Below are positions 1 through 5,881 of a stretch of 10,148 nt of DNA, piece by piece. Origin of the DNA: Planctomycetota bacterium (GTDB lineage Bacteria > Planctomycetota > UBA1135 > GCA-002686595). The first letter of the stretch is position 1. Every line of letters starts with the position of its first letter. The notes beneath the pieces are model-generated. The model did no database searches. It worked only from the letters and a program-made list of their open reading frames with translations, and was not told the DNA's origin. The position numbers were made by a program, and so were the translations under genes. The DNA lies in contig JAQBVH010000063.1 in assembly GCA_027623615.1 (NCBI GenBank), positions 1-10,148 on the forward strand, read 5' to 3'.

Positions 1-1322
1 GCCAGCTCGCCGGTCGCCCGGCCAGCGCCGACGGTCAGGATCGGTTCACCAAGAGCACGTGTGCGCTGGGTCCAGCCGGCAACAGCGGACGACCCGAACA
101 GCGGCGGCCGATCACCGAGCAGGTAGAGCACGCCGGGGAGTGAAGGGGACGCCCCGGAGAGGGCGAAGGCGTCGGCAACGAGCAGGAGCGACGGTCGCCC
201 GTGGCTCAGGATGTCGACCTGCAGGAAGCGCTCGACGACCGCCTCGCTGAGCGGGTGGTCGCTGCTGAGCGGATCGCCTTGCCAGCGCACGATGCCGCGG
301 CTGTCGATCAGCAAGGCGTGGGGCAAGCCCTGGACGCCCAGCGTTGTCTTGACGCTCGCGGTCCCGTCGAGAGCGTGGCTGTGGGTGATCTCCGGACTTT
401 GCAAGAGGAGGTCCTCGACCACGGTGTTCCAGGGGTGCTTGTCACCCCGCCGCGAGGCATCTGGCGCTTGCTCCGACAGGCACAGCACGAGCAGCTGTTC
501 CCCGAAGCGTTCGTGGAGCGCCTGAGCCTGATCGAGGCCCGCCAGGACGGTCGGCGAATAGGTGGCCCACAGGTACTGGAGGAACGGCCTTCCGTCCGGG
601 ACGACCGGCTGGGTCAGCCAATGCGTGACCCGAAAATCGGGCGCAGGCAGACCCCGGAAGTCGTGGCGGGCGTAGAGGCCCTTCTCCTGCTGCGCCGGCC
701 AACCACCAGCTCCGACCACGAGCGGCGGAGCGGGCTTGGGCCGCGGATCGGTCCAGCGCCGGGCTGCGTACTGCACCTGACGCCGTTCACCTTCCCAGGG
801 TTCGGCGAGCACGGCGGTCACGATCTCCTCGAGCACCTCCATGTCCCCGTTCGCGCCCGCGACGCGCACGACGCCTTCCCGATCGAGCACGTGGTAGGTG
901 GGGGCCTTCTTCGCGCCGACCTGCCGCGTCAGCCGCGAGGTGCTGTCCACCGCCACCGCGTGGGGCACGCCGTTCTTGACCAGGAAGCGCTGGAAGTCGG
1001 CGGCGTCCCGCTTGGCGCAGATCGTCAGCACGACCAGGCCCTCGTGCTGGTGATCGAGCCAGAGGCCGACCGCCGGAGGAATTGCGCGCACTGCCGGCTT
1101 GCGGCTCATCGCCACGTGCTGCACGAGCACCACGTTGCCGCGCAGGTCCTCGAGGCTCAGCGGGTCCGTGTTGTGCCAACCGGTGAGTCCATCGAGGGAC
1201 GGGAAGATCTTGTTCTCGAGTCGGTCCCAGATCGCGACGGGTCGCTCCTCGCCCCGGTCCCGCCAGGTCGACGGGTCTTGGGCGTGCGGGAGAGCGCAGA
1301 GCAGCAGGGCGGTGAGGAACAT
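1..1322 (-). CDS. Secreted tandem thioredoxin-fold protein lacking both CxxC motifs (3' end off window)
   Basis: An uninterrupted frame of 440 codons starts at ATG 1322 and leaves the window without a stop, so the C-terminus is missing. Residues 1-14 form a short hydrophobic signal (MFLTALLLCALPHA, likely cut before Q15). Residues about 46-172 look like a first thioredoxin fold: the strand GNVVLVQHVAM, the cis-Pro motif KKAPTYHVLD (P141) and a following REGVVRV strand. Residues about 225-360 repeat the pattern: RPFLQYLWATYS, then QGLPHALLID (P334) and SRGIVRW. Where TlpA-like proteins read WCxxC, these read MSRKPA (72-77) and YSPTV (255-259), so neither domain has a catalytic cysteine pair. 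The tail after 365 is not recognised. It is divergent from Sec-peroxiredoxin 1, with 86 bp between starts. I infer a non-redox envelope role such as binding or scaffolding; fold assignment is by motif only. Confidence 0.8.
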   Translation of the reverse strand, partial: MFLTALLLCALPHAQDPSTWRDRGEERPVAIWDRLENKIFPSLDGLTGWHNTDPLSLEDLRGNVVLVQHVAMSRKPAVRAIPPAVGLWLDHQHEGLVVLTICAKRDAADFQRFLVKNGVPHAVAVDSTSRLTRQVGAKKAPTYHVLDREGVVRVAGANGDMEVLEEIVTAVLAEPWEGERRQVQYAARRWTDPRPKPAPPLVVGAGGWPAQQEKGLYARHDFRGLPAPDFRVTHWLTQPVVPDGRPFLQYLWATYSPTVLAGLDQAQALHERFGEQLLVLCLSEQAPDASRRGDKHPWNTVVEDLLLQSPEITHSHALDGTASVKTTLGVQGLPHALLIDSRGIVRWQGDPLSSDHPLSEAVVERFLQVDILSHGRPSLLLVADAFALSGASPSLPGVLYLLGDRPPLFGSSAVAGWTQRTRALGEPILTVGAGRATGEL

Positions 1323-1329
1323 CGGACAA

Positions 1330-1335
1330 ATCCTA
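1330..1335 (-). promoter_or_regulatory. -10-like TAGGAT close to the start of the thioredoxin-like gene
   Basis: On the minus strand TAGGAT is followed by 7 nt and then the ATG at 1322. That spacing would place transcription initiation at or within a base or two of the start codon. The AGGA inside the same hexamer could alternatively act as a Shine-Dalgarno at 8 nt spacing, so the two readings compete. No convincing -35 is visible. Confidence 0.45.
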
Positions 1336-1408
1336 TCTCGGGCGGCGTCCCCCTTCGGCTCAAGCCGGCGGTCCTGTTCCGGACGATGAGAGGGGGACCC
1401 CACCCAGC

Positions 1409-1879
1409 ATGTCCTCCATCCTCGAACCCGGCGCTCAGGCCCCCGACTTCGCGCTCCGCAGCCACATGACCGGGGATACGGTCCGCCTGGCCGACACGTT
1501 GGAGCGGGGCCGCGCGCTGCTCGTTTTCTATCCGGGCGACTTCGCGCCGACCTGAAACCTCGAGATCCCTGGCCTCAGCACGCTCACCCCGCGCTTCGAG
1601 GCCATCGGCACCCAGGTCTTGGGGCTGTCCGTCGACTCGATCCTCTGTCACCAGGCGTGGGCCCGCGGCTTTGGCGGCGTGCTCTTCCCCCTGCTCTCGG
1701 ACTTCCAGCCCGGCGGGGCCGTCGGCCGCGACTACGGGGTCTGGGTCGAGGAGGAGGGTTTCACCGGCCGCGGCACACTGTTGATCGACCGCGACGGGAC
1801 GGTGCTCTGGTCGCAGGTGTTCGAGTGCGGCTTCCGCATTCCCACGCAGCTCTTCCAGATCGCACAGGCATTCCAGTAG
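1409..1879 (+). CDS. Selenocysteine peroxiredoxin 1, AhpE-like (UGA at codon 49)
   Basis: The frame from ATG 1409 to TAG 1877-1879 gives 156 residues with one internal UGA at codon 49. Peroxiredoxins reduce H2O2 or organic hydroperoxides through a peroxidatic Cys in a PxxxTxxC motif; here the motif reads PGDFAPT-U, so the UGA replaces that Cys. Both sides of the UGA are typical of the family: APDFAL and LLVFYP before it; EIPGL, LGLSVDS, CHQAW, FPLLSDF, the AhpE-like GRGT with candidate catalytic Arg121, and LLIDRDG after it. The length matches AhpE (about 153 aa). C80 lies 31 residues after U49 and is a candidate resolving Cys; C140 is an extra one. Ala46 replaces the usual Thr of the motif. 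A purine-rich GAGAGGGGGA (1388-1397) precedes the ATG. It is divergent from the thioredoxin-like gene and ends 3 bp from the convergent lipoprotein gene. Confidence 0.9.
1553..1555 (+). other. In-frame UGA recoded as selenocysteine (U49)
   Basis: This TGA sits at the exact peroxidatic-Cys position of an otherwise intact peroxiredoxin frame, and the family pattern continues without a shift on both sides. Global reassignment of UGA is unlikely, because TGA ends other genes here (stops at 1883-1885 on the minus strand and 8816-8818) and Trp is written TGG. The 3' context is AAC. Confidence 0.87.
1571..1603 (+). promoter_or_regulatory. Candidate bacterial SECIS hairpin in Sec-peroxiredoxin 1
   Basis: GGCCTC (1571-1576) pairs perfectly with GAGGCC (1598-1603). 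Inside, AGC (1577-1579) pairs with GCT (1593-1595) and CG (1581-1582) with GC (1590-1591), leaving a loop near 1583-1589. The stem begins 15 nt after the UGA, the same offset as in the second Sec-peroxiredoxin. The loop starts about 27 nt after the UGA, within the usual bacterial SECIS range. The loop lacks the G often found at its first two positions, so SelB recognition is not assured. Confidence 0.55.
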
Positions 1880-1882
1880 GCC

Positions 1883-2920
1883 TCACTGGCGCAGCGAAAG
1901 CTTGACGAGGACGCGCGCGCGCTCCGCGTGGCTGAGCTCGATCCCGGCCCGCTCGAGAGCGACCGACCAGCACAGGAGCGCCTCGCTGCGCGGGCGCATC
2001 CGGAAAAGCTTGAAGCGGTCGTAGCCGACCCAGTCCCCCATCGACGAGCCGGGCCTCTGGCTCATGCGATGGATCTCCTGCCAGGTCGCGCGCAGGCTCG
2101 CGACCTCCTCGGCCGAGCGGTGCCTACCGAGCTCCCCCACGGCCACGGTGCCCGGCTCGTCCGCCAGAAGCCCAGGCGTCTGGAAGCCCTGCACGTACCA
2201 CCCGAGGGCGAACTGCGTCGCGTTGATCGACTCGACCGCGCTGATCGGAACGATGGGAAGGTCGACCTCCATCACCACCGCGCAGAACTCGGTGCAGGTC
2301 AGGTCCGGCCGCGCGGGGTCATGGAAGCTGTCGAACGGGATGTTCCGCGCCACCAGCTCCCGCGCGCGCACGAGGCGCGCCGCCGCGTCCCCGGGCGGCC
2401 GCACGATCTGGCCGTGGTGGTAGCGCGCGAGGAACTCGAGCACGGGTGTTGTGCGCGTCCCGCCCTGGAAGCGCTCGACGAAGGTGTCGGTCTTCGTCCA
2501 CAGGGCAACCGCTGGCCAGCTCTCGTGGACGACGACTCCAGCGGGCGTGTGCTCGAGGATCCCCGAGTGCGTGAACCAGGTCGGCCGCGCGAGCCCGACG
2601 GTGGTCGCCAGGCTCTGGGCCTTGCGGCTCTTGACCAGCAGCAGGTCCCCGTCGCGCACGCCGCTCATCAGCTCCGGCGCGTCGAAGCGGCGCCAATCGT
2701 CCTCGACCCAGGGCTCGGGTTCGATGTGCTCGAGGCCGAAGTGGTCGCGGACCTGCGCGCCGAAGCTCGAGCGGTCGAAGGGCGGCAGGGTGTCGGTGCT
2801 CAGGTTGCGCACAACCTCGCCGGGGACGATGAAGCCGACCGGCGCCGTGCAACCGCAGAGGAGCGCCGTTGCCAGCGGCACAAGGTGCTGCGCGAGCCTG
2901 GGAGGAGAGGATGTTCGCAC
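1883..2920 (-). CDS. YiiX-like permuted NlpC/P60 cysteine-hydrolase lipoprotein
   Basis: The frame reads from GTG 2920 to TGA 1885-1883, 345 aa. Residues 9-24 form a hydrophobic signal ending in LCGC, a near-consensus lipobox with C24 as the lipidated Cys, so the protein is probably anchored in the envelope. The DGDLLLVKS stretch (90-98), FTHSGIL with H118, and TCTEFC with C209 follow the His-then-Cys order of the permuted papain-like YiiX/YebB-type NlpC/P60 group (the DUF830 set). Those enzymes are thought to hydrolyse amide or ester bonds in envelope substrates; the actual substrate is unknown. The C-terminal 100 residues carry no motif I recognise. The open frame extends upstream to 3691, but that part lies antisense to gluQ. 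GTG 2920 fits the lipoprotein signal and a -10-like hexamer 7 nt away. TTG 2929 is a less likely start. Confidence 0.82.
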   Translation of the reverse strand: MRTSSPPRLAQHLVPLATALLCGCTAPVGFIVPGEVVRNLSTDTLPPFDRSSFGAQVRDHFGLEHIEPEPWVEDDWRRFDAPELMSGVRDGDLLLVKSRKAQSLATTVGLARPTWFTHSGILEHTPAGVVVHESWPAVALWTKTDTFVERFQGGTRTTPVLEFLARYHHGQIVRPPGDAAARLVRARELVARNIPFDSFHDPARPDLTCTEFCAVVMEVDLPIVPISAVESINATQFALGWYVQGFQTPGLLADEPGTVAVGELGRHRSAEEVASLRATWQEIHRMSQRPGSSMGDWVGYDRFKLFRMRPRSEALLCWSVALERAGIELSHAERARVLVKLSLRQ

Positions 2921-2927
2921 GGGCGGC

Positions 2928-2933
2928 AACCTA
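2928..2933 (-). promoter_or_regulatory. -10-like TAGGTT immediately upstream of the lipoprotein start
   Basis: The minus-strand hexamer TAGGTT is separated from GTG 2920 by 7 nt, which fits initiation of a leaderless transcript at the GTG. No Shine-Dalgarno lies at the normal distance from GTG 2920; a GGGGAG stretch lies farther upstream. A clear -35 is not visible. Confidence 0.5.
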
Positions 2934-2989
2934 CCGGCTGGCTCCCCTACCTGCGACCCCACGCCCTCGCGCCGCCTGCGCGGGGTTCG

Positions 2990-2995
2990 TAACCT
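2990..2995 (+). promoter_or_regulatory. -10-like TAACCT immediately upstream of gluQ
   Basis: TAACCT is followed by 6 nt and then the GTG start at 3002. The TAA of the hexamer is also the in-frame stop that bars any earlier gluQ start. There is no Shine-Dalgarno, so a leaderless mRNA is likely. With the lipoprotein signal at 2928-2933 it forms a divergent pair in an 81-bp gap. Confidence 0.5.
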
Positions 2996-3001
2996 GCGCC
3001 C

Positions 3002-3916
3002 GTGTCGTCCTCCCCGCCCGTTGGCCGCCTGGCCCCCAGCCCGACCGGTCGCCTGCACCTCGGTCACGCGCGCACGTTCCTGCTCGCGTGGTGGAGCGTG
3101 CGCGCGCGTGGCGGACGCATGCTCCTGCGCATGGAGGATCTGGACGCGGAGCGCGTGCGGGCGGGCATGGAGGACCTGGCGCTCGAGGACCTGCGCTGGC
3201 TCGGCCTCGACTGGGATGGCCCGGTGGTGCGCCAATCCGAGCGCGGGCCGCTCTACCGCGCGGCCCTCGCTCAGCTCGCTGAGGCCGGCCGAACCTATCC
3301 TTGCGTGTGCACGCGCAAGGAGCTCGCCTCGGCGCAGAGCGCACCCCACGGGGCCGACGGTCAGGGGCCCTACCCGGGCACGTGTCGCGGCCGCTACACG
3401 TCCCGGCGCGACGCCGGTCGCGACGCAGCACTGCGCTTTCGCGTCGCTGCCGGTCCGGTGGGCTTCACGGACGGCTTCGAGGGGCCCTTCGAGGAGGACC
3501 TGGCCCGCTCGGTCGGCGACTTCCCGGTGGCCCGGAGGGACGGGGAGCCGGCTTATCAGCTGGCGGTGGTCGTCGACGACGCCGAACAGGGGGTGACCGA
3601 GGTCCTGCGCGGCGACGACCTGGTGCCCTCCACCGTGCGCCAGAAGGTGCTGCAGGAGGCCCTGGGCCTGCCCCACCCGCGCTGGGTGCATGTGCCGCTG
3701 GTGACTGACGCTGCCGGGCGGCGCCTCGCGAAGCGAGCAGATGACCTGGCCCTCGCGGCCTTGAGGGAGGCTGGCGTCGCGCCAGCCGAGGTCGTTCGCT
3801 GGGCGGCGGTCTCATGCGGGCTCCCGGACCGGGGGGAGGGGCTAGCAGGGGCCTACCTGGCCGACTTCGACCTCGATCGCCTCCCGCACGGATCTGTTCC
3901 CGCTCCCACCTACTAG
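3002..3916 (+). CDS. gluQ: Glutamyl-queuosine tRNA(Asp) synthetase (GluQRS)
   Basis: GluQRS activates glutamate with ATP and attaches it to the cyclopentene ring of queuosine-34 in tRNA-Asp, a tRNA modification rather than aminoacylation. The 304-aa length and the absence of an anticodon-binding domain separate it from GltX and GlnS. Visible marks are the N-terminal GRLAPSPTGRLHLGHA with the HIGH-type HLGH at 19-22, the RMEDLDAERV stretch (43-52), and the zinc ligand set C101-x-C103, Y124 and C128. The KMSKS-like site is reduced to RLAKR (241-245), with K244 retained. GTG 3002 is the first possible start, because an in-frame TAA lies four codons upstream. Sec-peroxiredoxin 2 begins 73 bp after its stop. 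tRNA-Asn downstream also normally carries queuosine but is not a GluQRS substrate, so the neighbourhood is probably coincidental. Confidence 0.93.
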   Translation: MSSSPPVGRLAPSPTGRLHLGHARTFLLAWWSVRARGGRMLLRMEDLDAERVRAGMEDLALEDLRWLGLDWDGPVVRQSERGPLYRAALAQLAEAGRTYPCVCTRKELASAQSAPHGADGQGPYPGTCRGRYTSRRDAGRDAALRFRVAAGPVGFTDGFEGPFEEDLARSVGDFPVARRDGEPAYQLAVVVDDAEQGVTEVLRGDDLVPSTVRQKVLQEALGLPHPRWVHVPLVTDAAGRRLAKRADDLALAALREAGVAPAEVVRWAAVSCGLPDRGEGLAGAYLADFDLDRLPHGSVPAPTY

Positions 3917-3945
3917 CCGGGCTCGCTTGGCGTCATACTGTTCGC

Positions 3946-3965
3946 CCTCGCCCGTGTGGGCGAGG
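3946..3965 (+). terminator. Hairpin between gluQ and Sec-peroxiredoxin 2
   Basis: CCTCGCCC (3946-3953) and GGGCGAGG (3958-3965) form a perfect 8-bp stem with loop GTGT, ending 24 nt before the next ATG. It could end gluQ transcripts, although no T tract follows. It could equally be a stabilising 5' hairpin of the peroxiredoxin mRNA: TACTGT at 3936-3941 would start RNA near the stem. Confidence 0.5.
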
Positions 3966-3989
3966 ACCCAACCCCAACAGGACCCTCCC

Positions 3990-4460
3990 ATGTCGATCAT
4001 CGCAGCCGGTGCCGAGGCACCGGATTTCGAACTGGACGGCCACCTTGACGCCAAGGTGAAGCTGTCTGATTTCCGGGGGAAGAAGAACGTCATGCTCGTC
4101 TTCTACCCCCTCGATTTCACGCCCACATGAAGCGTGGAGATCCCCGGCCTGAACTCCCTTCGGGACAAGTTCGAGGCCGCTGATACCCAGGTCTTGGGTA
4201 TCTCCGTGGACTCCAAGTACTGCCACAAGGCGTGGGCCAACGGCTTCGGCGGGATCGCCTTCCCGCTCCTCGCCGACTTCCACCCCAAGGGCGGCGTCGC
4301 GACGGCCTACGGCCTCTGGCTCGACGGCCCCGGCATCGGCGACCGTGCCACGGTCCTCATCGGCAAGGACGGCAAGGTCCTCTGGTCCGAGTCCGTAGGC
4401 CCCGGCGGCGCCCGCGTCCCTGGCGACCTCCTCGCCAAGGCCAAGGAACTGACCGCTTAA
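3990..4460 (+). CDS. Selenocysteine peroxiredoxin 2, AhpE-like (UGA at codon 47)
   Basis: The frame from ATG 3990 to TAA 4458-4460 gives 156 residues with one internal UGA at codon 47. The peroxidatic motif is complete apart from the Cys: P40-LDF-T44-PT-U47, that is PxxxTxxU. Before it come EAPDFEL and NVMLVFYP. After it come EIPGL, LGISVDS, CHKAW, FPLLADF, DRATVLI with candidate catalytic Arg119, and KDGKVLW. C78, 31 residues after U47, is the only cysteine in the protein and a candidate partner for a selenenylsulfide. It would reduce peroxides in the cytosol, as no signal peptide is present. AGGA (3979-3982) lies 7 nt before the ATG. It is clearly a paralogue of the 1409-1879 gene, with about half of the core residues identical by eye. 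Unlike that copy it keeps the motif threonine. Confidence 0.93.
4128..4130 (+). other. In-frame UGA recoded as selenocysteine (U47)
   Basis: The TGA falls at the peroxidatic position of a PxxxTxxC motif. The frame runs correctly on both sides, so neither a frameshift nor a termination event explains the layout. The second, independent gene at 1409-1879 has its UGA at the aligned codon, which makes sequencing error very unlikely. Confidence 0.93.
4146..4178 (+). promoter_or_regulatory. Candidate bacterial SECIS hairpin in Sec-peroxiredoxin 2
   Basis: GGCCT (4146-4150) pairs with AGGCC (4174-4178), GAACT (4151-4155) with AGTTC (4168-4172) and CCC (4156-4158) with GGG (4162-4164). That gives 13 pairs, a one-base bulge (4173), a three-base bulge ACA (4165-4167) and loop TTC. 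The stem begins 15 nt after the UGA. An alternative, CCCG (4143-4146) with CGGG (4161-4164), would give a 14-nt loop starting with G and fits the bacterial loop rule better. Which fold SelB reads is open. Confidence 0.6.
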
Positions 4461-4467
4461 CCTCCCG

Positions 4468-4487
4468 CGGCCGCCCCCCCGCGGCCG
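4468..4487 (+). terminator. GC-rich hairpin after Sec-peroxiredoxin 2
   Basis: CGGCCG (4468-4473) pairs with CGGCCG (4482-4487) across a C-rich 8-nt loop, starting 8 nt after the TAA stop. There is no U tract, so intrinsic termination is uncertain. Confidence 0.4.
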
Positions 4488-4500
4488 ATGCAACCACGGT

Positions 4501-4542
4501 GCACAGGGTCTTGACAGCCCCCCGGCCGTCCGTACCCTGTGC
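4501..4542. repeat. Perfect 9-bp inverted repeat framing the tRNA promoter
   Basis: GCACAGGGT (4501-4509) and its exact complement ACCCTGTGC (4534-4542) are 24 bp apart. The right arm overlaps the -10 hexamer and the -35 lies just inside the left arm. The arm centres are 33 bp apart, about three helical turns. This could be an operator, or chance in GC-rich DNA. Confidence 0.5.
4511..4538 (+). promoter_or_regulatory. Sigma-70-type promoter of tRNA-Asn
   Basis: A consensus -35 TTGACA (4511-4516), a 16-bp spacer and -10 TACCCT (4533-4538) place the start near 4545, a few bases ahead of the tRNA 5' end at 4549. This is the best -35 in the window, as expected for a stable RNA gene. Confidence 0.8.
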
Positions 4543-4548
4543 CCCCGA

Positions 4549-4624
4549 TCCCCGATAGCTCAGTTGGTAGAGCGTCCGGCTGTTAACCGGATTGTCGCAA
4601 GTTCGAGTCTTGCTCGGGGAGCCA
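4549..4624 (+). tRNA. tRNA-Asn(GUU), CCA encoded
   Basis: The cloverleaf is complete. The acceptor TCCCCGA (4549-4555) pairs with TCGGGGA (4614-4620). The D stem is GCTC/GAGC (4558-4561 and 4570-4573). The anticodon stem TCCGG/CCGGA (4575-4579 and 4587-4591) carries the loop CTGTTAA with anticodon GTT at 4582-4584. The T stem is GCAAG/CTTGC around TTCGAGT. Discriminator G4621, typical of tRNA-Asn, is followed by CCA (4622-4624). An insertion sequence begins 16 bases downstream. Confidence 0.97.
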
Positions 4625-4639
4625 CCTACCTTTGGGGTT

Positions 4640-4667
4640 GAGCCCGTCCTGTCCAAGAACTGAGCCG
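4640..4667 (+). repeat. Left terminal inverted repeat of the insertion sequence
   Basis: Sixteen perfect bases, then AACT and GCCG blocks shared with the right end; 24 of 28 positions match the complement of 5926-5953. Confidence 0.85.
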
Positions 4668-4810
4668 ACTCTCAAGCTGGCAATGGTCCTGAGCTTGCGG
4701 CCGTCTGCGGAAGCGAATCTTGGCCGTGGTGCGCGCTGGCCTGGTCCGAGGCTGAGCGAAGGCACATCTCCCCCACTGCCATCACAAGTCCGTACCTGGC
4801 ACTTCCGGCC

Positions 4811-5875
4811 CTACGCCGCGCGCCGGTAGTGCTTCAGGATGCCACCGAGGCGCTCGGTGCACTCCACGTCGCCGGTCCCTACGCGAGCAACGCTCTCGAC
4901 GCGCTCGTTGCCCAGCCCCTGGTGCGCACGCTCGGTGTGGTAATGCTCGACGAACTCACTGCATGCCCTGCGCAGCGAGGTCTCGCCGAAGAGGATCATC
5001 TTGCCCAGGCACTCGGACTTGATCGTGAGCACGAAGCGTTCCGCGTATGCGTTGCAGTTGGGCGCTCGCACCGGAGTCAGCACGTTCCTCACGCCCGCGC
5101 CTTCGAGCACGCTCGTGAACTTGGCGGTGAACAGGCTGTCGCGGTCGCGGATCAGTACGCGATAGCCCGTCAGGAATCCGTCCACGCAGTCGGTCAGGTT
5201 CCGAGCAACCTGGGCCATGAGGGCTTCGTTCGGGTGCCGCGTGATTCCGCAGATGTGAACACGACGGCTCTTGAGATCGATGGCGAACAAGACGTAGTGG
5301 GTCCTCGGGCCCACGGGCGTCCAAACCTCGGCGGTCAAGAAGTCCATCGCCGCGATCTGCCCCCAGTGAGCCTGGATGAATGATCGCCAGGTGGACGGTC
5401 GGTCTGGAGCGGGCTTGATGCCGTTGGCCTTCAAGACGTTCGAGACGGTCGTGCGCGCGACGGTGTGCCCCACGCCATTCAACTCGCCCTGGATGCGGCT
5501 GTAGCCCCACGAGGGGTTCTCGGTTGCCATGCGGAGGATCATGGCCTTGATGTTCTTCATCAGCCCGGGCCGCCCTGCACGGGCCCTCGCACCGTACGTC
5601 CACTTCGCCGCGATCAAGCGCCGATGCCAGCGCATCAAGGTGTCGGGAGTAACGATGGTCGCGACCTGGTTCAGTGCCCGTCTGCCCAAGACCTTGGCCT
5701 TGGCCGCTAACCGGCGACGCTGGTGGTCAGTGAGGCGAACCCGCCGCCCCTTCATCTGCTCCTTCAAGATCCGGTTCTCCTCGACCAGATAAGCGATGAC
5801 CTCGGCCTGGTGGCGGTGCACGAAGCCCGAGATCGTCAGTAGGAGCACCCGGAGCGGGTAGAGATCGGTCGGCAT
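4811..5875 (-). CDS. DDE (rve-type integrase core) transposase
   Basis: A single 354-aa frame from ATG 5875 catalyses cut-and-paste or copy-out transposition of the surrounding element. The N-terminal third (about 1-100) is basic and helical, with VTPDTLMRWHRRL resembling a DNA-binding helix-turn-helix. The integrase core follows from about 165. The acidic triad is readable as D178 (AAMDFLTAEV), D244 (LIRDRDSLF) and E279 (CNAYAERF), with 34 residues between the last two, close to D,D(35)E. HYHTERAHQGLG (311-322) is the usual C-terminal signature of IS3/IS481-type enzymes. Nothing is broken, so the enzyme may be active. TAGCAT (5887-5882 on the minus strand) ends 6 nt before the ATG. Confidence 0.93.
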   Translation of the reverse strand: MPTDLYPLRVLLLTISGFVHRHQAEVIAYLVEENRILKEQMKGRRVRLTDHQRRRLAAKAKVLGRRALNQVATIVTPDTLMRWHRRLIAAKWTYGARARAGRPGLMKNIKAMILRMATENPSWGYSRIQGELNGVGHTVARTTVSNVLKANGIKPAPDRPSTWRSFIQAHWGQIAAMDFLTAEVWTPVGPRTHYVLFAIDLKSRRVHICGITRHPNEALMAQVARNLTDCVDGFLTGYRVLIRDRDSLFTAKFTSVLEGAGVRNVLTPVRAPNCNAYAERFVLTIKSECLGKMILFGETSLRRACSEFVEHYHTERAHQGLGNERVESVARVGTGDVECTERLGGILKHYRRAA

Positions 5876-5881
5876 CGGGGC

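Noticed and set aside
201..1469. A 422-codon open frame on the plus strand
   Set aside because: It is antisense to the thioredoxin-like gene and crosses into the peroxiredoxin start. Its translation is rich in His/Arg/Val with no domain pattern; the minus frame carries the signal peptide, folds and cis-Pro motifs.
1619..1879. A separate short peroxiredoxin-like gene
   Set aside because: It is only the part after the UGA of the 1409-1879 selenoprotein; the upstream half is in the same frame.
1928..3596. Long plus-strand frames across the lipoprotein and gluQ regions
   Set aside because: They are shadows with low-complexity Arg/Ala/Ser translations, while the opposite or alternative frames hold recognisable families.
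2921..3691. N-terminal extension of the lipoprotein gene back to 3691
   Set aside because: This part lies antisense to gluQ, has Arg/Ala/Gly-rich shadow composition, and would bury the signal peptide in the middle of the protein.
1553..4130. UGA decoded as Trp or Gly by a variant genetic code
   Set aside because: TGA terminates other genes in the window, Trp is TGG throughout, and the only two internal UGA codons both sit at the peroxidatic-Cys position.
4134..4460. A separate gene starting just after the UGA
   Set aside because: Its first residues continue the peroxiredoxin pattern from 3990 in frame; treating it as its own gene would discard the first strands and the active-site motif.
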